Source: Cercis canadensis
Taxonomy: Eukaryota > Streptophyta > Magnoliopsida > Fabales > Fabaceae
NCBI GenBank assembly: GCA_003255065.1
Contig: QAOA01005747.1
Span: forward strand, 1 to 64,000
DNA length: 64,000 nt
Direction: 5' to 3'
A program made the position numbers and the translations under genes. Within the stretch, counting starts at the first letter, position 1. Each line of letters opens with the position of its first letter. Under the pieces are notes generated by a model. It saw only the letters and a program-made list of their open reading frames with translations, was not told the origin of the DNA and ran no database searches. Positions 10,528 to 23,901 of the stretch are shown here, in pieces.

Positions 10528-11588
10528 TAACTTTACTATTATTTCTTTATTAAATAAATAATTGGGACAAAGAGCCTCAAGTACTTAATTTTAGAGAAAA
10601 TGACTAGTAGTATCTAACACATCTATAAAATTGTTAAAATATCCCTTAGATTATATAGTTATTATGATGATATATATGATTAATTATTATGTTTAAATAC
10701 AAATAGAATAACCACGTAACTAGCAAGTAAAATTTTAAAATTTCCATTTCAGCATGTAAAGATTTAAATTTAATTTTCTTGGGTCTCCTAAATTTTTAAA
10801 ACATTTTAACTTTGACAAATAACTCTCGCAAATCCCAACCCAATTTCATTCCCCTCATACACAAATGAACAAATGACTCTTCCAAATCTCAATCTCAATT
10901 TTCTATGGTATATATGTATTGTATAGTGGTGTAGTTTTTTTTTTTCCTTTTTATTTTTTAAATTTTAGTCTCGGTCCCCATAAAGAAAAATCCTCCTCCT
11001 GCGCCAGCTAACACCTAAGCTAGATGATTGATGAGAATATGAGATTTTAGAACAAATCGAAACTGTTGTTCCTATTATTGCAAAACCTGGAATCTCCTCT
11101 TGATTTTGTAAAACATGTAACTTCTGTTCTCTTTCTCATTTGAGGAGCCTTTATCATTATCATTAATATCTTGGAAAAAATAAGTTCTCTGAATATATAG
11201 TGTGAGGAATATGCAGTTCTGCAATATATATTTATGATATCATTCCTCTCATTTCATTTTGTTTCCTCTGCTCCTATCAACGAAGTGTAAATGAGCAAGA
11301 ATATAATCAATATGCATAGAAGTTCCAGATATATGATGATAGATTTAACTTAATGTGCCAGTTGGCCATGAACTCTACTGGTACCTATCCCATAGAGTCT
11401 TTATGGTGAATGTTCAATCATTATATGAAATCCCCATTGCCATTGTTAAATGCCTAGGCACTTGATAAGTTTCTTTATAATTCCAGTTGTCCAGCATGGG
11501 TTCTTCTTCTCAGCCCCCCTCCTTACAAAGAAGAAATGCAAGAAAACTTGCTATCCATAGCTTACCATTTATCAAATAATACTTTCCC
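10528..11588. other. AT-rich intergenic DNA
   Basis: No gene seen. I looked here for the missing first exons of the downstream chalcone isomerase gene and found nothing resembling them. Confidence 0.5.
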
Positions 11589-11601
11589 TTGAATTTTCAA
11601 T

Positions 11602-11737
11602 TTTTTTTTTCTTCATCTTAAGATAGACAACGAGCACAAAGTGCTCCAGGGGGGCGGGGGCGGGTTTGATCCCGGGATGCGAGGATGGTCAGTCTCTGGC
11701 TGAGAGCTGCTCGCCACATGAGCTACGCTCTTCCTCC
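11602..11737 (-). mobile_element. tRNA-derived SINE
   Basis: On the minus strand the element starts GGAGGAAGAGC, has a box A-like TAGCTCATGTGG, a box B-like GGATCAAACCC, and ends in an A-rich tail. Flanks carry a 13-base duplication, TTGAATTTTCAAT (11589-11601) and TTGAAGTTTCAAT (11738-11750), with one mismatch. This is the structure of a Pol III-transcribed SINE. Confidence 0.85.
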
Positions 11738-11964
11738 TTGAAGTTTCAATGTTTAAGAAATATGCAGAAGATAAATAAATGTGGCCATAATTTACCATTA
11801 GCATATCCTTTTGGTATCAGGTTGCTCTGGGAAATTGAATAAGTCAATTGCTTGCTCATTTTTTACTTGACATAATAAAGAATATACTTAATTACTTATG
11901 ACAGGGATGAGACTTAATATGTTTCCTTTTCATATCTGAACATAACTAAAACTTTCTTTTGTAG

Positions 11965-12716
11965 GTCCATTTGAGAAATTTATGCAGGTGACTATGATCT
12001 TGCCGTTAACGGGTCAGCAATACTCAGAGAAGGTGTCAGAAAATTGCGTGGCCATTTGGAAGTCTTTAGGGCTTTACACAGATGCAGAGGCCAAAGCAAT
12101 TGAACAGTTCGTTTCAATCTTCAAAGATGAAACATTCCCTCCAGGATCTTCTATCCTTTTCACACTATCACCCAATGGATCATTAACGGTTAGTAACACT
12201 AAATTTGAGCAGTATAATCGTTCCCTTTCATATGCTTACAATGTCATACAAAGATTTACTTTGTTTTCATATACTTGGCATTTTTTAATGACTTGTAGGT
12301 CTAATGCCACCTCCTTAGCTTTTTAAAGTTAGTTTGTTTCATGTGACGTATTTTTCCCTTCTGCTTACTTTTGCCCTTTTCCCAGTGCATTGCACTCTAA
12401 TTTCATCAATTTGCCCTGTTTATTCAGTTTTGAGTGCAAAGTTCTAAGTCATCCTTGAATTATTTTTCTCTAATTTTCATTCTTTATCTCGAATTTCATC
12501 ACATTTTGCATCTGTTTTCTTTATTGCAAACAGATAAGCTTCTCTAAAGATGGATCCATACCAGAAGTTGGGGCTGCAGTTATAGAGAACAAACTACTTT
12601 CAGAGGCTGTTCTAGAGTCAATGATAGGAAAGCATGGTGTCTCCCCTGAAGCAAAACAGAGCTTGGCCTCTAGATTATCTGAATTACTGGAAGAGGGTGG
12701 CAAAGCAACTGACTAG
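11965..12716 (+). CDS. CHI: Chalcone-flavanone isomerase, 3' half (exons 11965-12188 and 12534-12716)
   Basis: CHI closes chalcones to (2S)-flavanones in flavonoid synthesis. After an acceptor TTTGTAG the exon reads [51 protein letters not shown]; a GT-AG intron (12189-12533) joins it in phase to [32 protein letters not shown] and a stop at 12716. The QQYSEKV-NC segment holds the Tyr, Lys, Val, Asn and Cys known to line the CHI active site. About 135 codons are present; family members have about 220. The N-terminal exons with the substrate Arg and Thr are not in the window. The acceptor and both exon frames are intact, so this is either a 3' fragment left by rearrangement or a gene whose upstream exons lie beyond 11 kb of transposons. 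Confidence 0.85.
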
Positions 12717-13234
12717 ATCACCGATGACAGAAAATTGGAAGATGGAAATGCTGCTACAAAGACTAAACAGAAACTTTAGCAGTTAAGAGTGCTTACGGTT
12801 GTGGAATTGAGTGCAAGATAATAGTGGAGTGTCATGTGCCTCCACAATAACTACATGCTTTGTAATATTTAGGTGTAACAATAATCGGTGAGTGCAGTTT
12901 TTAGGTGTCAGCAGCTTCTGTTTCCTGTACTTTTTATGATTTGTGAAATGAGAAATGTGATCTCTTTCGCTGAGTTTCATCTCATAACCAAACCCGAACT
13001 ATGAAGTGCCAACAAAATAATATTAGATACATGCTTCTAGCAGATAATTTGTATTTTCTACTTCACTTTCTGCAACCACTTCTACAATATCTTTTGATGT
13101 TACTCTTTATAGTTTAGATTATGTCATGTAATTAGCAAACATAGAATGTGCTTTGTGTGAGTATATATGCATGTGCTTCCACACAAAAAAATCCAAAATT
13201 TTGGCAACAAAGTATTGCTTTGTCGACAAACATA
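12717..13234. other. CHI downstream region
   Basis: 3' UTR-like and intergenic DNA; no further gene seen. Confidence 0.5.
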
Positions 13235-13239
13235 GTGTT

Positions 13240-13663
13240 CGTTAGGAACTCAAGCTGTGAAGGTAGAACTCACCTCAAAAGACTAGTCCATTAGGGAATG
13301 GTGTCTTCGCAACTTAAGTATCATCTCACAATTGCTTGCAGAACCGATTTGAAACTTCCCATATCATAACATTACCCACCACTTGAGAAGTCGGACACCC
13401 GCGGACGGTCCACTCTTGGCTGCCCACTCTAGGTGGCTGTCACTCTGTTTGCCAGGTAGCCCTTTCCCTCGTCGCTCCTTTCTAAGGTAGCCCCCTCCCG
13501 GTTCGTTTTCGACTCTCAATGAAAGCACAAATATTAGGAACTCAAGCTGCAAAGGTAGAACTCACCCCAAAAGACTAGTCCATTAGGGGAGGGTGCCTTT
13601 GCAACTTAAGTACCATCCCACAATTGCTTGCGGAACCAATGTGGGACTTCCCATATCATAACA
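13240..13663 (-). mobile_element. TRIM-like element (terminal-repeat retrotransposon in miniature)
   Basis: Two 132-bp direct repeats (13240-13371 and 13532-13663) flank a 160-bp GC-richer interior. Repeat ends fit TGTTAGGAACTC...CATAACA, with the TG changed in both copies. The flanking duplication is GTGTT (13235-13239 and 13664-13668). On the minus strand the interior ends with a purine-rich AAGTGGTGGGTAA before a repeat, like a PPT; the PBS side is decayed. No coding capacity. Confidence 0.75.
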
Positions 13664-13668
13664 GTGTT

Positions 13669-14289
13669 GACATTTAACCATCAAAGTTTTAGCTTCTTTA
13701 GTCTGAGTAGAAAAGATCATGTAATGGTCAATTGTTGAATACGATGTAATGCTTTTGGTCAATGGTTAGCCTTCAAGATATTAAAAGCCAATGCAATACA
13801 TGCTTTCGATAGATAAAAGGCCAACTTTTGCATGGCAGGTTGATGTGTCGAAATTGTGAATGCCGTCGATTGAGATATGAAAGCAAATTCCTTTCTTTCA
13901 TTGTTCATTGGGAAGTTGCCAAGAACTAAGTACAAATTATTGGAAATATGCAGGTGGTTATTTTACTCCATGGCTGGTAACTAGAGAGATTTTTGTGTAC
14001 TTTTAGAGTATTACTTCATAGACATAGAAAAATGTGAGCCTGATGGGCTCCACTCTCCACACTTTTTATCTGGGACCCACACCATTTTATGTCTATGGAG
14101 TACTACTCTTAGAGTGTGCAAATATTTCTCAGCCTTAAGATAAAAAGAAATCTAGTGAAGACATCTTGAAGACACTTCTAGTGCAAGGAGCAAATGTGAG
14201 ATTATAAAGGACAAGGGGCAGCAAATTGGAAAGTAGTTGCAAGAAGATTTATAAATAACAGGCCAGCCATCTCATTGAGGAGAACTGTC
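13669..14289. other. Intergenic DNA with a small foldback at 14001-14115
   Basis: TTAGAGTATTACTTCATAGACATA (about 14002) is inverted as TATGTCTATGGAGTACTACTC (about 14089), about 20 of 23 bases pairing. This is probably a MITE remnant. Nothing else seen. Confidence 0.45.
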
Positions 14290-17200
14290 ACGACGTACTC
14301 AAAGATTGCCGTAATGAGGATAACGGACTTAGAAAAAAGATTAATTTTCAAAGAAAACTTAGAATCGTCATCAATTATTTTTAGAAACTGGAAAACAATT
14401 GGAAAACCCTTTTGATTTTTTAAGGAAAAAATAATCTACGAGCTAGAGATGATTCGAGAGATAATTTGTGTGTGGGAAAAGTGTTAGGCACTCCACAACA
14501 CTTGTCTTTCAGATGGTTACCCAAAATTAATTGTGCGAACATAATACCAAAAAATGTATTTTATTTATCCCAAAAATAATAAATGTATTACAAAGGTATC
14601 TAATAAAGTAAAAATTGAAAATTTAGACGTGCAATGAATGATTTCACTATCGAGACCTAAATCATTTCACTTATTTCTCGCATAAAACGCCCTTGAGGGT
14701 GGCACTACCTTCACCTAGGTTGGATAAACAAATTTATTCCATAAAAGAATTAGACTCAATCTATCCTCCTATGATAAATGAAAGGGCTTGCAGATACTAC
14801 TTGGCACAAATATAGTCCTTAAATAAATGCAATGCATGAGTTTACAATATTGTAGGATTGAAATTTAAATGGTTACATAAAACAAAATAAAAAGTAGAGT
14901 CTTCTCATTTCTAACTTCGCCTTGCTTCAGAGAGAGTTGTTACAACTCAAATCACCATAAGTTAGTACCCAAATAGCAACTCACAAACAAAAATGAAATC
15001 GGTGAGAATAAGTATAAACGTTGAACAAGTTGTAACAAAATAGCAAAACAAACCTTGGAGAATAACCTAGAACCGCCAACATTTTAAACCCAAAACAGAG
15101 GATAGAACAACCCAAAACAACCACTAGTTTAAACCCAAAACAAAGAAAAATAACTCTTTAGGACAGCCACAAAACTTGCTCAGAACATTGATATAAAAAC
15201 AGAACAGAATAGCAATGAAAACGGGTCAAAGCAGCAGCAACAACAACATGGAAATAAACAGCCACGTTCAAGTTAAAACTGAGAACAAGAGAAGTATGCA
15301 TTAATTCTGAAATTTTTACACTTGGACAACACATGTCTTACAGTTCTAAAGCTCAAATTAGAGACAAAAAGCTGAACACTGCCGGAGACATAACAGCTGC
15401 AAATTTAGGAGTTAAAAAAAGTGTATTTTTCATCTTCTTTTTTAAAAAAAGAAATAAATAGAAAATCACTAAGCCAAATTATGGATACTTTCAACAAGAA
15501 ATAGCTCAATGCTTTAGAGCAAAAATGCAATAAAAGCATTCAGACAAACTCAAATCCTATAAATCTCAAACAATCTTGCTACATATGCTAAGCTAAAGGA
15601 AGAACCATAAGAAGGAAAGTAGCAAATAGTGACCTAAGACACGGAGACAAACCGAACATTAGGGGAAGAATGCACCAGAATGGAAATATATCAAAACAGA
15701 TCAGAGCTCCAACAAGTCCTAAAAAAGAACGACAACTATGCAAACATACAACAGGACAGCCATCAATTCAGCATCAAAGCAAAAGAATAAACCAGCCTTC
15801 ATTTGTACTTAAAAAACAACACTTGATAACCCATGACAGCCACCCCAAAACAGTCCTCATTTAATATTCAAGACAGCAATGAAATCAGCTCAAAACAACA
15901 GTGTAAATATGCCAGAACAGCAGCAGTAAAATGCACCAAAAAGTAGGAGAAAATGCACCAAGACAACCACAAAACAAACCCAGGACAACAGTATAAAGAT
16001 GAACCAGAATGCAGAAGAAAATGCACCAAAAAAATAACAAAACATACCCAGAACAGCTGTATGAAAACATAACAGGATAGCAATGAAAATGGGCCAAAGC
16101 TGCAGCATTTCAAATTTTAGCAGAAACATGGTAAACCTCCTAAATTGATCCCCAAAACAAGCCCTTAAACATGCCACCAAAACAAAATAAATCATATCTC
16201 AAACCTTAACCACATTGGCATGCAAGATAGTGCTCGGAATGCATGAATAATAATTTGATCAACTTAAGAATTCATGAAAAGAACAGCCGTGATGAACTCA
16301 TGAGGATGGAATGAAGTTAACCATGAGGAATGACATTTTTAGAGATGGGCCAACATGCTTACAAAGGGGGGAACGGAGCCAAACCATGGTTATTGACAAA
16401 ATTTCAAATCCAAAAGTATTCCTATACAAAGGAAATAACCCAACAGAGAAAATTAACCAAAACAAGACAAATATATAAAAGATTCTTGACCTTATGGGAG
16501 CAAACTGAATCCCTAGCAAGCCGCATTTTCAGATTCCCAACATCTCCAATAGCACAAAACACTTTAGAGTTCAGTCAAACAACGAAATTAAGCAAAATGG
16601 AATAAGGAAAACAAAGACTGTGAGGCTATCTCTTGAAGTCAAAGTGCTCTGTACAAATGAATAAAAACTATAACTAGAACCACAAACACATCACCTCATA
16701 CATGCATAGCATCAGATTACAAAGAAAATGAAATTCAAACCCTTTATCTTGAGCTCAAGATTAAATGGACATTCCGTAAAATCTTGTAAAACTTATTTTA
16801 TTACATAAATTGCAAGGACAAAATTCATCTAAATAGCCCAAATTATTCTAAATAGAATTAGAAAGGCTGAGATAGTATGGCAGCAAGAGCAAAGGTATGG
16901 AAATAATTATGTAATTCTCTAAACTCAACAATGTAGACTAGAATTTAACATGGGATAGATCAATCAAATTCATTAAACTTTGAATCAAAGAGAAGAGAGA
17001 ACAGAATTGTACCTAGAAGGATGTTCACAATCAGTTGTTCGGTCCAATAGGGTCTCAGCCACTGTAGGTCCTGAAATTGGTGGCTATGTTCCCTCTCCTT
17101 CTTCTCTGCCTCAGAGAGTCTTCCTTTTCTCGATGCTCTCTTGGGTCTCCCTTCTCTGTTCTATTTCTCTCCTCTTTTTTTTTTTTTTCTTTTCCTTGGG

Positions 17201-17390
17201 TTCTCCCTATTTCTCCCTTTCTTGTCTCACACGTTGGGTTTTCTCCATGAAGTTTTCTAGCACTTACCTTTTCTCTTTCCTTCACCTTCCTCTCACTTTC
17301 CTCTTCTCTATCCGGTTCTATTTCTCTTTTCTTTTGTTTTCAAATTTGCCCTTTTCCAAAAATACCCTCATGCTAACCTCTCACTTTTTT
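14290..17390. repeat. Decayed LTR-like repeat region, no gene
   Basis: Starts TGTCACGACG, and its first 250 bases (AGAATCGTCATCAATT, GGGAAAAGTGTTAGGCACTCC) resemble the opening of large Ty3/Tat-type LTRs seen in many dicots; this is from memory. The right part has a pyrimidine-rich tract (17090-17340) like an LTR leader. A segment near 15190-15240 recurs in altered form near 16045-16105 (AGCAATGAAAA, GCAAAGC). At 15900-16040 the phrase AAATGCACCAAAA recurs. Neither outer end nor a TSD could be fixed, and no protein-coding domain is seen. Confidence 0.4.
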
Positions 17391-17393
17391 TTT

Positions 17394-17775
17394 GGAAAAA
17401 GTCCAAAAAACCCTTCAACTATGCCTTATATGCGGTTTACCCCCAAAACTTCAAAAATGTAGGAAAAACCTCCTTGAACTTTTAAAATGTGCACTTTACC
17501 ACCACAACCCTGACGTCCGTCCATTAATGTGAACATGATGTGATTAATTGGGCCATAGTGCAATTTATAGAGGGTATAAATGAAAATAAATTTATAAAAT
17601 TGGGGTCAAAAGTAATATTCAAATCCCTTATTCTGTCCATTAATGTATGGACGTCAGGGTTGTGAGGGTAAAGTGCACATTTTAAAAGTTCAATGAGGTT
17701 TTTCCTATGTTTTTTAAGTTTTTGGGGTCAACCGCACATAGGACATAGTTGAATGAGGTTTTTTGAACTTTTTCC
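17394..17775. mobile_element. Foldback MITE, full copy
   Basis: Arms of about 135-140 bp: the left begins GGAAAAAGTCCAAAAAACC, the right ends GGTTTTTTGAACTTTTTCC, and the inner parts match through the CCTGACGTCC / GGACGTCAGGG pair. If the Pack-MULE at 17780 is removed, the flanks are nine Ts on the left and TTATTTTTT on the right, an 8 of 9 match, compatible with a MULE-type TSD. A truncated relative lies at 21584-21860. Confidence 0.8.
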
Positions 17776-17982
17776 TTATGGACAAAACTTAGGTAAAGTT
17801 CCATAGGTACTGGTGGTGTTGTTCTCTTATTAAAATATTACATGTGTATTAATTTTATAACTCAGCACCACTTCATCTCTCTCTTAATATTTCTTAAAAT
17901 ATCACATTGACCCTAATGCCTAATTTCTCTCTCTTTTTCACCCATTGCTGTCTCTCTCCTTCCTTATGCAACAATGGCTGCC

Positions 17983-18120
17983 AATCATTGTAGGCAAGCA
18001 ATCCTCAAAGTTGTCAAAGGTGAAACTCAGAAGTAGACTACTCTTCCCTACCCCCAAGTCTCCAATCATCAACAACTTAAACAAATAATCGAATTCGGGT
18101 TGACTCAAAGTGGAATCCAT
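17983..18120 (-). pseudogene. Captured first exon of a RABC/Rab18-type small GTPase
   Basis: From the ATG at 18120 the minus strand reads MDSTLSQPEFDYLFKLLMIG, then DLGVGKSSLLLSFT and FEDCLPT. This is the N-terminus and P-loop (GxxxxGKS) of a plant RABC GTPase; family members usually have GDSGVGKSS, so a Leu replaces the Ser. It stops where the first exon normally ends, at the inner edge of the TIR, so switch I and the rest of the G domain are absent. The start codon is kept and about 100 bases of possible 5' UTR precede it. Confidence 0.85.
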
Positions 18121-18657
18121 CGCAATCCACCTTCAAATAGATACAATCCATGATCTTAATCAATTGAACCTGATTCTGCAATCAAATTGATTGTTTAGTC
18201 TGGATACAGCACCAAGGAGATGGAGACTCACGCAACAAAGAGAAGGGCAGAGATCGTCGGCTTAGCCTAAAACCAGTCGCCCAAAATGAAATGGGTCGTC
18301 TTGGGGGAGCTTCCCAATTTGTCGAATGCTATTCTTTCTGTGGGTTCGAATTTGGTTCTCCAAAACCTTAGATATGAAGCTTTTGCATGAGACAGTAATG
18401 AATATGTTCTCCCCACCCCACGTACTCTTTTTCTGCACACAAGACGCCCGTCTCCATTCCCTACAATTTTGGTATCAATCCCAACTCCCAAGTCCATCTC
18501 GGTGGCCAAAAGTCCAAAATAAAGGTCGGTTTGGAGATAGAATCTGCACCTCACTACTCCAGAATTTATGCCAAACCCACAACACAAATCACTAACAAAT
18601 TAACAGAGAGAGAGAGATTGAGAGAGAAATTGAAACACATAGAGAGAGTGCGAGAAG

Positions 18658-19062
18658 ATGGGGTTGCTGTTTAAGGAGAGAAGAGGGCTAGCATGGAAGC
18701 AAGGGTGGACGGAGAACACTTTGTCCTCAATATCTGCACCTCCTCTGCCGTTGGTCACCATAGTTGGCATCGTAATGTTCTTGCTATGGGTTTCATTGTA
18801 TATAAACTATAAGTCTTCCATGGAGACAGCCATGATCAACCTCAACTTGTTGCTTCTGCTTTTGCCTCTCATTTTGATCTTCATTGCCCACTACATCTCT
18901 ACACTTTCTTCTCCACAAGTAAACCAACATTTACTTGGTAGAGCAGCTGGAGGTTTGCCTTGGTGCGTCGCTGTGTTTCTCGTCTTACTTTTGGTCTTGG
19001 TTTCCTACCCCTCCAATTTCACGTCTATGTGGTCGCCAGTGATTACCGGGTTCTTCGACTAA
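18658..19062 (+). CDS. Three-span membrane protein ORF inside the Pack-MULE
   Basis: Intact 134-codon ORF beginning MGLLFKERRGLAWKQGW, with hydrophobic segments at about residues 30-54, 62-84 and 103-121 and a stop well inside the right TIR boundary. It resembles, from memory, a plant-specific family of small uncharacterised membrane proteins that share the KERRGLAWKQGWTENTL start; I do not know a function. No intron is needed. A purine-rich GAGAGA run lies just upstream (18605-18655), like a plant 5' UTR. Because it lies between MULE inverted repeats it is most likely a captured gene copy. Whether it is expressed cannot be told from sequence. Confidence 0.7.
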   Translation: MGLLFKERRGLAWKQGWTENTLSSISAPPLPLVTIVGIVMFLLWVSLYINYKSSMETAMINLNLLLLLLPLILIFIAHYISTLSSPQVNQHLLGRAAGGLPWCVAVFLVLLLVLVSYPSNFTSMWSPVITGFFD

Positions 19063-19304
19063 GAATTGCTTTAATAAAATAGTCTATAAATTGGCAGCCA
19101 TTGTTGCAGAAGGAAGGAGGGAGGCAGTGATGGGTGGGAGAGAAAGAGAAATTAGGTGTTGGGGTCAATGTGATATTTTAAAAAATATTAAGAGAGAGAT
19201 GAAGTGGTGCTGAGTTGTAAAATTATTACACATGTAATATTTTAATTGGAGAACAGCACCACCAACACCTATGGAACTTTACCTAAGTTTTGTCCTTTCC
19301 TTAT

Positions 19305-20734
19305 TTTTTTAATTGGTTGTGTTTAATGTAAAAAAAAAATGCCACATGGAAATTTTGGACCAATCAAATCCCTAGGGAGACTTTTCCTTGCATTCCCATT
19401 GGTCTAAGTATATTTTATGATGCAAAAGAAAAATTAATTTTTTTTTTTGTAACTTATTTACTAACACATATATTTTTATTTTTTTTTATATAAAAACCTA
19501 AGCACAAGAGCACAAAACTTTTTAAAATGAAGCATGCATTTTTTTTGTTTTGTTTTTATAAAAACAACTTACCTAGACAAAAAAAGATGTCTACAAGATC
19601 TCTATGCACATAAACAACCAAGATTTATCTCTTTTATTCCTTTCCCTTTAACTGTCTTCTCTTAGCTTGTTTGATGAAATTAGGATTAAAACAGTTGTGA
19701 AAATCTTATTTTTATAAAAGGAAAAACTCTAAGTTCCAACAAATTTGGGTTTGAATTGATCTTGATGAAATCCATGATGCATTGATTTTCATTTCTTTCA
19801 TGGCTCTACAGGTTCCATAGCACAACCAATCCCAGAGGCACTAATGTTGTCTTTTGATGCTGAAGATCTGCAAAATGAGGTTGAGTTCAATCTAGAATTA
19901 CATTTCTCCAAAAAATTTCCTTTTTTATCAGTTATGGATCTGGAATTTAAATGTATATTAAGTTCTAAGTTCCTTAGCAATCATCTACCAGATATCAAGT
20001 ATATTTAACAGGGTGAGTTTGGAAAGAACTTACTAAAACTGAGTAGCTTTTAGCTCTACCACTATAAACAAAATGTGAAAGGATATCAATCCATGTGGCT
20101 TTTGACATCAGTATGCTGCTTTATAAGCAAGATTTTAATATAGTATGATGTCAAAAATCTTCTTAATGTTGTGTTGTAGAACAAATAATTCACCTGGAAA
20201 AATAAAAAGCTAAGTTAAACAACTACAAAACCTTTTAGAAGTTGAAGATCAAGTTGATTGTAATTCATGACACAACAACAAATAAATAAAAGATGCTTAA
20301 GGGAAAAGGTTTAAAGTTCTCCGTCATTTCTTGAGAAAGTTTGTTGTTCAAATGAAACAAAAAATAAAAACTTGTCACATTCAACACATGAAATCTTTAC
20401 GCAACCACATGCAGAGTTAAATCATTAGCAGGTACTTAGATTTTTAAATTTTACATATACATAGATAGTACCTATGAAACAATTCACTAATCAAAAATTC
20501 ATTTAGGATTTTCCTTCTCTTTTCCTGCTCCCCGAAAACTTGCTCTGGATTGTGGATTTTGAATAGAAATTTTGTTTTACATGCTGCAGATGTTTGATCA
20601 TTATGATTCTTGTCTTTTAGATTTAATTGATAGTTTGAATGAATTCTTAATTAGTGAATGGTTTTATAGATTATATGCACATGAAAAATCTACCGAATCT
20701 AACTATCTGCTAATCATTTAACTCTGGATGTGGT
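19305..20734. other. Intergenic DNA; one weak exon-like stretch at 19812-20008
   Basis: AT-rich. An acceptor-like CTCTACAG precedes a 65-codon open frame starting SIAQPIPEALMLSFDAED. I recognise no family and put little weight on it. Nothing else seen. Confidence 0.3.
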
Positions 20735-21498
20735 TTGAATCTAACTACCGTTCAGATTGACTATGTCTTTAGAATCTTCCCACAAAAGTTTAACTCGATC
20801 AAACGATGAATAACTATAGATCTTCGATTTGATTAAAACTACCAGAATATTGAGAAAGCTGCAAATCTATTATTTTCTTCTTTGTTTCTTGTTTTCTGCT
20901 TCAGTTATCTTAGAAATATACATGGTGATGCAGATGCATGGAGGCATATGTGAGGCAAAGAAGAATAGGATTTTACTTCATTTCAGAGACAGAGAGAAGA
21001 AGAAAGAGAAAGTTAAAGAAAGAAAGAATGAATGAAGAAAATTCAATTGGATCGAATACAATTTTGACATCTGCAATGACTCTTCTCTTTCTCTCTCTCC
21101 TCTATGGGACAAAAATTGACTAACCAATCGAACCGAACCGATTTTGATCGGTTGGGTTGGTTTCGAATTTGAATTTTTTTTTTCAAAAAGCAAAACCAAA
21201 CCGAACTTAGTAGAATTGATTGGTTTGGACATCAATTTGGGGTAAAAACCGAACCACTTACTTAAAAACCTCCCCAAAACATATCGGACTCAATTTGTAA
21301 TTTTGATGTTCTCATAGGTATAAATTCAAATTCCCTAACTTCTTACATTGTTACCAGATAATCAATGTCTACTTTGGGTCACGTGTAATAAAACGATTGG
21401 TGTTTTGAATGAGGTTTGACATACCCCATTCGTACAAAAAGTACTTGAGAAACCTCCATTTACCCTTACATTTGTTCCTAGCGAAATAATAGAGCAAT

Positions 21499-21538
<40 letters not shown>

Positions 21539-21583
21539 NNNNNNNNNNNNNNNNNNNNNNNNNNNNNNNNNNNNNNNNNNNNN
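21539..21583. other. Assembly gap (45 N)
   Basis: Runs of A on both sides indicate the gap sits in a homopolymer next to the foldback element. Confidence 1.
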
Positions 21584-21860
21584 ACAAAAAAAAAAAAAAA
21601 AAACCCTTCAACTATGCATTGTGTGCGCTTTACCCCAAAAACATTAAAAACGTAGAAAAGACCTCTTTGAACTTTTAAAATGTGCGATTCACCCCCAAGA
21701 CCCTGACATCCATCCAATAATGGACAAAAATGAGCACGTGTCATGCACATGATGTGATTAATCTGGGCCATAGTGCAATTTGTAGGGTATAAATGAAAAT
21801 AATTTTATAAAATTGAGGTCAAAATGTAATATTCAAAACAATTGGGGCCAAATGATAATA
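21584..21860. mobile_element. Foldback MITE, truncated copy
   Basis: Same family as 17394-17775 (CCCTTCAACTATG, GAACTTTTAAAATGTGC, GATGTGATTAAT, GGGCCATAGTGCAATTT), but only one arm and the centre are present. It is absent from the matching place in duplication copy 2 (about 36170-36220), so it arrived after the duplication or was lost from copy 2. Confidence 0.7.
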
Positions 21861-22342
21861 TTCAAAAATTATCGTATGGATGGCCATCTCTTATATTAAC
21901 TTTACTTAATCTTATTTTATTGAATAAACATTTGGCAAATCTTCAAAAGCGAGTAATTAATACTTACCAGCTGAACCAGCCCTCGTTAGCTTTTCACTTT
22001 AATATTATAAATAGATATATCAAGTAGTACCAACTGCAAATTCCATAGTTTTGTAATTTTGATTTGAGACTATTACATAGTTGACACATAGAGATAATAT
22101 TTTTTTCCCCTAGACAACTTATTTTAAAATGTGAGCTAAGCCCAAGCAGCATCAAAACACAATGTTATACTATATGGTTCAACAAAAGCTCATAAAGGGC
22201 CTTGAATCTCTTGGCATAGTGTGTAGCACGGACAAACCAAACCAATAGGCAATGATGAAGAAAGTTCACAACATTTATTCCATAATTATAAAGATTTTTA
22301 ACTTGAAGATTCTGATGTTGGTTGGCTAGCTAGTTTCTATCC

Positions 22343-23901
<1,559 letters not shown>

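Larger units (their letters stand above)
17780..19295. mobile_element. Pack-MULE carrying host gene pieces
   Basis: Inverted terminal repeats of 206 bp (17780-17985 and 19090-19295) start GGACAAAACTTAGGTAAAG. The target duplication is a perfect 9 bases, TTTCCTTAT (17771-17779 and 19296-19304), the hallmark of Mutator-like elements. There is no transposase. The 1.1-kb interior holds a Rab-type GTPase first exon on the minus strand and a complete membrane-protein ORF on the plus strand, separated by DNA I do not recognise. It inserted four bases beyond the end of the foldback element 17394-17775. A relative with similar ends lies at 52116-53142. Confidence 0.9.

Noticed and set aside
15868..16195. 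Overlapping minus-strand hydrophobic ORFs
   Set aside because: They are translations of an A/C-rich imperfect repeat in several frames and look like no protein family.
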